Shown: positions 36,232 through 39,837 of the stretch, in pieces
Numbering within the stretch: position 1 is the stretch's first letter
Layout: the number at the start of each line of letters is the position of its first letter
Assembly: GCF_012838985.1 (NCBI RefSeq)
Contig: NZ_DUOE01000029.1
Span: 1 to 39,837, forward strand
Length of the DNA: 39,837 nucleotides
Direction of reading: 5' to 3'
From: Corynebacterium sp.
Lineage (GTDB): Bacteria; Actinomycetota; Actinomycetes; Mycobacteriales; Mycobacteriaceae
Made by a program: the position numbers and the translations under genes
The notes under the pieces: model-generated
Databases searched by the model: none
The model's input: only the letters and a program-made list of their open reading frames with translations
Told to the model about the DNA's origin: nothing

Positions 36232-37167
36232 ATGTCCCGCCGCTCCCGCCGCCGCCCCTCCGCCCCCGCCAGCACCGCCGGTGCCGTCGCCGGGCGCTAC
36301 GAGATCTCCACCGGCACCGCCGAACTCGTCCCCGACACCTTCCTCCCTGACGCCTGGACGCTCATGATCAACGACGTCCCCAGCTCCCACGTCCAGATCG
36401 GCCGGCCGGACGTCCTCGAGTTCGAGTACATGCGGTGGATCGCCGCGATCGTCGAGCAGCACATCACCGACCACCACGACCCCACCACCGCGCGCATCAC
36501 CCACCTGGGCGGCGCGGCCTGTTCGATGGCCCGCTACTTCGCCGACCTGTGGCCGCAGTCCCGCAACACCGTCGTCGAACTGGACGCGAAGCTCGCCGAC
36601 TACGTCCGCGAGTGGTTCGACATCCCCCGCTCCCCCACGGTGAAGATCCGGGTCGGCGAGGCCGGCGAGGTCACCCGCGGGTTCTACCCCGGCAGCCGCG
36701 AGGTCATCATCCGCGACGTCTTCGCCGGGGCCCGCACCCCGCTCGACCTGACCACGCCCGAGTTCTTCCGCGCGGCGCACTCCGCCCTCGCACCGGGCGG
36801 TCTCTACGTGTCCAACTGCGGCGACTTCCACAGCCTCATCGCCACGAAGACGGAGCTGGCGGGCATGGCGGAGGTCTTCGGACACGTGGCCGTCATCGCC
36901 GATCCCCCGATGCTCAAGGGGCGCCGCTCCGGCAACATCATCCTCATCGGCAGCGACCGCGAGCTGCCCGCCGAGGGGTCCACCGCCGCCGCCCAGCTCG
37001 GCCGCGTGCTCCTCGGTGGGGCGGTGCCCGCCCACTACAGGGATGAGCGCTGGACGCGGGCGCTTTTCGACGGCACCCCGCCCCGCATCCTCGCCACCGC
37101 GCAGGACCGGCACGATCATGCCGCCAACCCGGCGATCTCGCTCGTGGAGACCCCGAACGCTGAATGA
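36232..37167 (+). CDS. spermidine synthase-like methyltransferase-fold protein
   Basis: A 311-residue soluble protein with the Rossmann fold of spermidine synthases. Blocks are MINDVPSSHVQIG, LEFEYMRWIA, ITHLGGAACSMARYFADLWP (the nucleotide-binding glycine region), NTVVELDAKLADYVREWF and VIIRDVFAGARTP. The canonical catalytic pair of true SpeE enzymes is only partly recognisable, and the protein lacks membrane helices, so it may be a methyltransferase or aminopropyltransferase of other substrate. ATG 36232 has AAGGA 5 nt upstream. It follows the AAA ATPase with a 10-bp gap. Its 3' end contains one copy of a palindrome that recurs before the HipB-like gene. Confidence 0.8.
   Translation: MSRRSRRRPSAPASTAGAVAGRYEISTGTAELVPDTFLPDAWTLMINDVPSSHVQIGRPDVLEFEYMRWIAAIVEQHITDHHDPTTARITHLGGAACSMARYFADLWPQSRNTVVELDAKLADYVREWFDIPRSPTVKIRVGEAGEVTRGFYPGSREVIIRDVFAGARTPLDLTTPEFFRAAHSALAPGGLYVSNCGDFHSLIATKTELAGMAEVFGHVAVIADPPMLKGRRSGNIILIGSDRELPAEGSTAAAQLGRVLLGGAVPAHYRDERWTRALFDGTPPRILATAQDRHDHAANPAISLVETPNAE
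37107..37124. promoter_or_regulatory. imperfect copy of the HipB-type palindrome
   Basis: CCGGCACGATCATGCCGC differs from the perfect palindrome at 37168-37185 at two positions. The two lie 61 bp apart, about six helical turns. This copy is inside the end of the spermidine-synthase-like gene. Confidence 0.5.
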
Positions 37168-37185
37168 CCGGCACGATCGTGCCGG
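37168..37185. promoter_or_regulatory. perfect 18-bp palindrome before the HipB-like gene
   Basis: CCGGCACGATCGTGCCGG is fully symmetric and lies 15 bp before GTG 37201. HipB-type antitoxins bind such palindromes to repress their operon. The operator looks intact although the hipA gene is not. Confidence 0.7.
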
Positions 37186-37200
37186 ACGATGGGAGGGTCC

Positions 37201-37416
37201 GTGACACCAGAGGACATCGGCACCGCCGCCCGCACCCGCCAGGTGGAACTCGGACTGCGTCAGCGGGACCTCGCCGACCTGGCGGGTGTCTCGGAACGCC
37301 TCATCCGGGAGATCGAGCGGGGCAAACCGGGCCTCCGCCTGGACACACTGCTCAGGGTCCTCGACGTCCTCGGGTTCCAGCTCACCTTGATGCCGTCGCC
37401 ACCACCCTCCCCCTGA
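37201..37416 (+). CDS. HipB-like antitoxin (Xre/Cro helix-turn-helix)
   Basis: A 71-residue helix-turn-helix protein of the HipB/Xre kind: TARTRQVELGLRQRDLADLAGVSERLIREIERGKPGLRLDTLLRVLDVLGFQL. This is the antitoxin of a HipBA module and the repressor of its own operon. GTG 37201 is chosen because GGAGG lies 4-5 nt upstream; an in-frame ATG at 37189 would add four residues without a site. The hipA gene directly downstream is broken, so the antitoxin is an orphan that may persist as a regulator. The reading ends in a short Pro/Ser tail, possibly a sign that the stop codon arose by decay at the junction. Confidence 0.82.
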   Translation: MTPEDIGTAARTRQVELGLRQRDLADLAGVSERLIREIERGKPGLRLDTLLRVLDVLGFQLTLMPSPPPSP

Positions 37417-38213
37417 GTGAGGAGCCGGTGCCGGCGGTGCGGTACCCGCCTACTTCGCCGGCCTGCTGCCGGAGGGACGCCGTCTGACAGCTCTGCGCAC
37501 CGCGGTGAAGACCTCCGCGGACGACGAATTCTCCCTCCTCCTCGCGGTGGGGCGGATCCGGCAGGAGCTGTCTCCGTCGTCCTCTCCGGGTCGCCCCTGA
37601 CCAGCCCGGAACCCCGCATGACGGTCACGGACGGGGAGTCCCTGGACTTCAGCGAGGTGCTCACGGGGTCCCCGATCCGGTGGCCCTCGCGGGAGTCCAG
37701 GACAAGATGTCTGCCCGGACGATTGCGGTGCCGGTGCATTCGCGGGGGGCCGCGGCCATTCTCAATGTCTCCCCACCGGAGTTCCCGGCACTCGTCGAGA
37801 ATGAACACGCCTGCTACCGCATCGGGGAGGCGAACCGCCTGCGCATCCCCTACGCCCGCGCGACCCGTCTCATCGACGTCCACGGCCGCAGCAGCCTCCT
37901 GGTCGAGAGATTCGATCGTCGGGGATCAGTCCGACTGGCCATGGAGGACGCCGCCCAGCTGCTGGGTGTGTGGCCCGCCCTGGAAGTACGCCGTGTCCAT
38001 GGAGGAGATCTCGGAGGCCGTGGCCCGGGTGTGTGTCTCCCCGGTCCTGGCACTGCGCACCATCGCGTTCCAGCTGGCGATGCCGTCGCCGACGAGGCGC
38101 TCCGCCTCACGGAGCATGCCGCGGAACAGATCATCGCGGCCACCGGTTTCGACCCCCGCCACTCCCGCGACCTGCGCCGGGTCCTCGCTTCCCGACGCCG
38201 CCACTGGAGCTGA
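37389..38213 (+). pseudogene. decayed hipA kinase gene
   Basis: Pieces of a HipA-type serine/threonine kinase can be read in order but in three frames. They are LPLSEEPVPA; VPAYFAGLLPEGRRLTAL and the ADDEFSLLLAVG that follows (about 37442-37552); ADPAGAVSVVLSGS; GVQDKMSARTIAVP, ILNVSPPEFPALVENEHACY and SSLLVERFDRRGS (about 37683-37930); EEISEAVARVCVSPVLALR; and a C-terminal stretch ending near 38213. At least four frame changes are needed. The 5' end is truncated, and the kinase core with its catalytic HxxN-type loop and metal-binding Asp is missing, so a large internal deletion has also happened. The toxin cannot be active. Confidence 0.8.
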
Positions 38214-38216
38214 GAC

Positions 38217-39269
38217 TCAGCCCGCGTTGTCCAGGAGGATGAGCAGGTCACCGACCGTGTACTCGGAATTGTGCATCATGTTCTCCAGGTCCCCGACCGG
38301 CAGGTCACCGGTGGCGATGAGGTCGCTCACCCGTCCTCCGAGATCGTCGGCCACGGCGGGATCGACGCCCACGTGCTCTGCGGCCTCCGGCAGGGCCTCC
38401 TCCGGGAACAGGCCGCCCTCGGTGGCCAGGACGAGTCCCGCCAGGGCGGTGTTGTCCGCGCTGTCCGGGATGTCGTCGCCGAGGGTGGCGAGGACGTCAT
38501 TGTGCGGGACAGCCAGCCGTTCGAGGGCACCATCGAGGTTGACGTGGTTGCCGGCGACGAGGTCCCGGAGCTGCTGTTCAGTGCCGTTGAAGAGGTTGAG
38601 GTCGACGTCCCCGTTGACCCCGGCGACGCGGCCGGTCTCGGAGCGCTGCCAGAAGGTGAGGTGGCTCCAGCCGCCCATCGGCTCAGGCACGGTGTTCTGG
38701 TAGGCGGCCAGCCACAGGGGATGGCGGGTGAACAGGTCGGTGTCGGCGAGGTGCTCCTGCCAGAAGTAGCGGTACGTGTAGATCATCGGGACGCGGCCGG
38801 TGAGGTGCTCGGTCTCGGCGAGGAACTCCCCGACCCACTGCTGCATCTGCACGGGGTCGAGCCCCTCGTGGACCTCGATGTCGAGGACCGGGGGCAGGGA
38901 GTTCAGCGGCGCGGCCGCCAGGGTGGCGGCGTAGTGGGCGGCCTGCAGGCGGGCGTCGCCGGCCGGGCGGGCGTAGTGGTAGGTGCCCACGAGCAGTCCG
39001 GCCCGGTCGGCTTCGTGGACGTCCTCGAGGAAGTGCTCGTTGACCCAGTTCTCGCCCTCGGTGGCCTTGATGAAGGCGAACTGCTGGCCGTCCGCGGCGA
39101 CCTCCTGCCAGTGGATCGGCTGACCGTGGCCACGCTGGTGTCCGGAGACGTCGATGCCGGAGGGGGCGGTCGACGAGAAGGCCGAGGCGGGTACCGCGCT
39201 GAGGGTCAGCGCGAGAACTGCGGAGACAAGGACGGCGGTCAGGCGGCTCAGGCGGCTCAGGACACTCAT
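38217..39269 (-). CDS. secreted GH25 lysozyme with unusual C-terminal extension
   Basis: A 350-residue glycoside hydrolase family 25 muramidase. It has a clear signal peptide (residues about 1-30, ending LSAVPASA) with a repeated SRL motif from a 9-bp tandem repeat. The catalytic domain runs from SGIDVSGH (D40) through the acid pair D130-x-E132 in VLDIEVHEG to WQRSETGRVAGVNGDVDLNLFNG near residue 230. The C-terminal 120 residues (from about 230) have two repeated-looking helical parts (LRDLVAGN, LGGRVSDLIATGDLPVGDLENMM) and match no cell-wall-binding domain I know. ATG 39269 is supported by TAATCT ending 8 nt upstream. It may cut cell walls of neighbours or its own. Confidence 0.88.
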   Translation of the reverse strand: MSVLSRLSRLTAVLVSAVLALTLSAVPASAFSSTAPSGIDVSGHQRGHGQPIHWQEVAADGQQFAFIKATEGENWVNEHFLEDVHEADRAGLLVGTYHYARPAGDARLQAAHYAATLAAAPLNSLPPVLDIEVHEGLDPVQMQQWVGEFLAETEHLTGRVPMIYTYRYFWQEHLADTDLFTRHPLWLAAYQNTVPEPMGGWSHLTFWQRSETGRVAGVNGDVDLNLFNGTEQQLRDLVAGNHVNLDGALERLAVPHNDVLATLGDDIPDSADNTALAGLVLATEGGLFPEEALPEAAEHVGVDPAVADDLGGRVSDLIATGDLPVGDLENMMHNSEYTVGDLLILLDNAG

Positions 39270-39277
39270 GGTGTCCA

Positions 39278-39283
39278 AGATTA
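39278..39283 (-). promoter_or_regulatory. -10 element of the GH25 gene
   Basis: TAATCT on the minus strand ends 8 nt before ATG 39269. TTAAC recurs at 39281, 39293 and 39308 in this region. Confidence 0.4.
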
Positions 39284-39314
39284 ACCCAGCCGTTAACACC
39301 AGTCCCATTAACCA

Positions 39315-39331
39315 CACAGATCACATCTGTG
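39315..39331. promoter_or_regulatory. 17-bp palindrome between the cysteine desulfurase and GH25 genes
   Basis: CACAGAT-CAC-ATCTGTG is a perfect 7-bp inverted repeat with a 3-bp centre, 46 bp upstream of the GH25 start. A second palindrome GGGTGA-TG-TCACCC follows at 39333-39346 over the stop codon of the desulfurase. It could be an operator of the GH25 gene or a short terminator; no T tract follows. Confidence 0.4.
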
Positions 39332-39340
39332 CGGGTGATG

Positions 39341-39837
39341 TCACCCCGCCATGCCCGCCAGGCGGGCCCGCTCCACCGTCTCCCCGATGACCGCCAGCAC
39401 CGCGTCGACGTCCTCCTCCGTGGACGTCCGGCCCAGGGTGAACCGCACCGCCCCGCGCGTGGTCGCCTCGTCGACGCCCATCGCCAGCAGCACGTGGCTG
39501 GCCCGGTTGACGCCGCTGGCGCAGGCGGAGCCGGTGGAGGCCTCGATGCCGGCGGCATCGAGAAGCATGATGAGGCTGTCACCCTCCGCCCCCGGGAAGG
39601 AGACGTGGAGGTGGCCGGCGAGCACGTCGGAGGCCGGCGAATGCACGACGACGTCCCCGACCCGCGCCAGGATCCCCGCACGCAGCCGGTCCCGCAGGGC
39701 GGCGAGACGCCGCTCCTCCCCCGCCATCTCCGCGACGGCCTCGCGCAACGCGGCGGCCGTCGCGGCGGCGGTGGCCACGTCGAGGGTGCCCGGACGGATG
39801 CCCCGCTCCTGACCGCCGCCGTGCAGGACCGGCGCAG
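39341..39837 (-). CDS. NifS-type cysteine desulfurase, C-terminal part
   Basis: The gene begins beyond the right edge, so only the last 165 codons are seen. The opening APVLHGGGQERGIRPGT is the NifS/IscS substrate-binding block, and GSACASGVNRASHVLL carries the active cysteine that takes the persulfide. It removes sulfur from cysteine for tRNA thiolation, Fe-S clusters and other thio-cofactors. In corynebacteria it normally neighbours mnmA; here accessory genes lie between them. The PLP lysine is in the missing N-terminal part. Confidence 0.93.
   Translation of the reverse strand, partial: APVLHGGGQERGIRPGTLDVATAAATAAALREAVAEMAGEERRLAALRDRLRAGILARVGDVVVHSPASDVLAGHLHVSFPGAEGDSLIMLLDAAGIEASTGSACASGVNRASHVLLAMGVDEATTRGAVRFTLGRTSTEEDVDAVLAVIGETVERARLAGMAG

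Noticed and set aside
39315..39331. GlxR (cAMP-type) site before the GH25 gene
   Set aside because: The palindrome is CACAGAT...ATCTGTG and not the TGTGA-N6-TCACA pattern; spacing and half sites differ.

Overview
This window reads as a chromosomal segment of a high-GC Corynebacterium. The evidence is the block of genes typical of that genus (gatC-gatA, pfkA, gatB, ligA, mnmA and a NifS-type cysteine desulfurase), a lysG/lysE lysine-export pair, a DtxR-type iron box, a BioQ-type biotin operator, and many genes whose TANNNT -10 element lies 6-9 nt before the start codon, so that the mRNA is leaderless or nearly so. No species can be fixed from this sequence alone. I see no tRNA, rRNA, CRISPR array, prophage or intact insertion sequence.

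Left part (1-8506): the N-terminal part of a DoxX-like membrane protein, a secreted HNH nuclease, a glutathionyl-hydroquinone-reductase-like GST, lysG/lysE, a 91-bp inverted-repeat element, a YghZ-like aldo/keto reductase, a CPBP membrane protease, a palindrome-rich 408-bp gap and gatB.

Centre-left (8558-14311): the most interesting part. Five tightly packed genes (bioW, bioF, a TAXI-type solute-binding lipoprotein, a fused TRAP permease and a PrpF-family isomerase) start at a promoter whose -35 region lies inside a TGAAC-N3-GTTCA palindrome, the signature of the biotin repressor BioQ. I infer a biotin-regulated unit that imports an organic acid, most simply pimelate, activates it to pimeloyl-CoA and condenses it to 8-amino-7-oxononanoate. 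The transported substrate and the role of PrpF are not shown by the sequence.

Centre (14350-27402): mug and pfkA, two MFS exporters, two uncharacterised small proteins, a DtxR-controlled siderophore-interacting flavoprotein, an unknown P-loop NTPase with a structured leader, gatC-gatA with a good terminator, an ACT-domain protein, two related small membrane proteins and ligA.

Right part (27456-39837): a regulator/serine-hydrolase/membrane-protein operon, a DEDDh exonuclease, a TDT-family transporter, an ABC exporter with its own TetR regulator, and mnmA coupled to a cysteine-free MetE-fold protein. About 4.3 kb then separates mnmA from the cysteine desulfurase that supplies its sulfur. That stretch holds an AAA ATPase, a spermidine-synthase-like protein, a HipB-like regulator with palindromic operators next to a shattered hipA, and a secreted GH25 lysozyme. 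It looks like an accessory insertion that has partly decayed.
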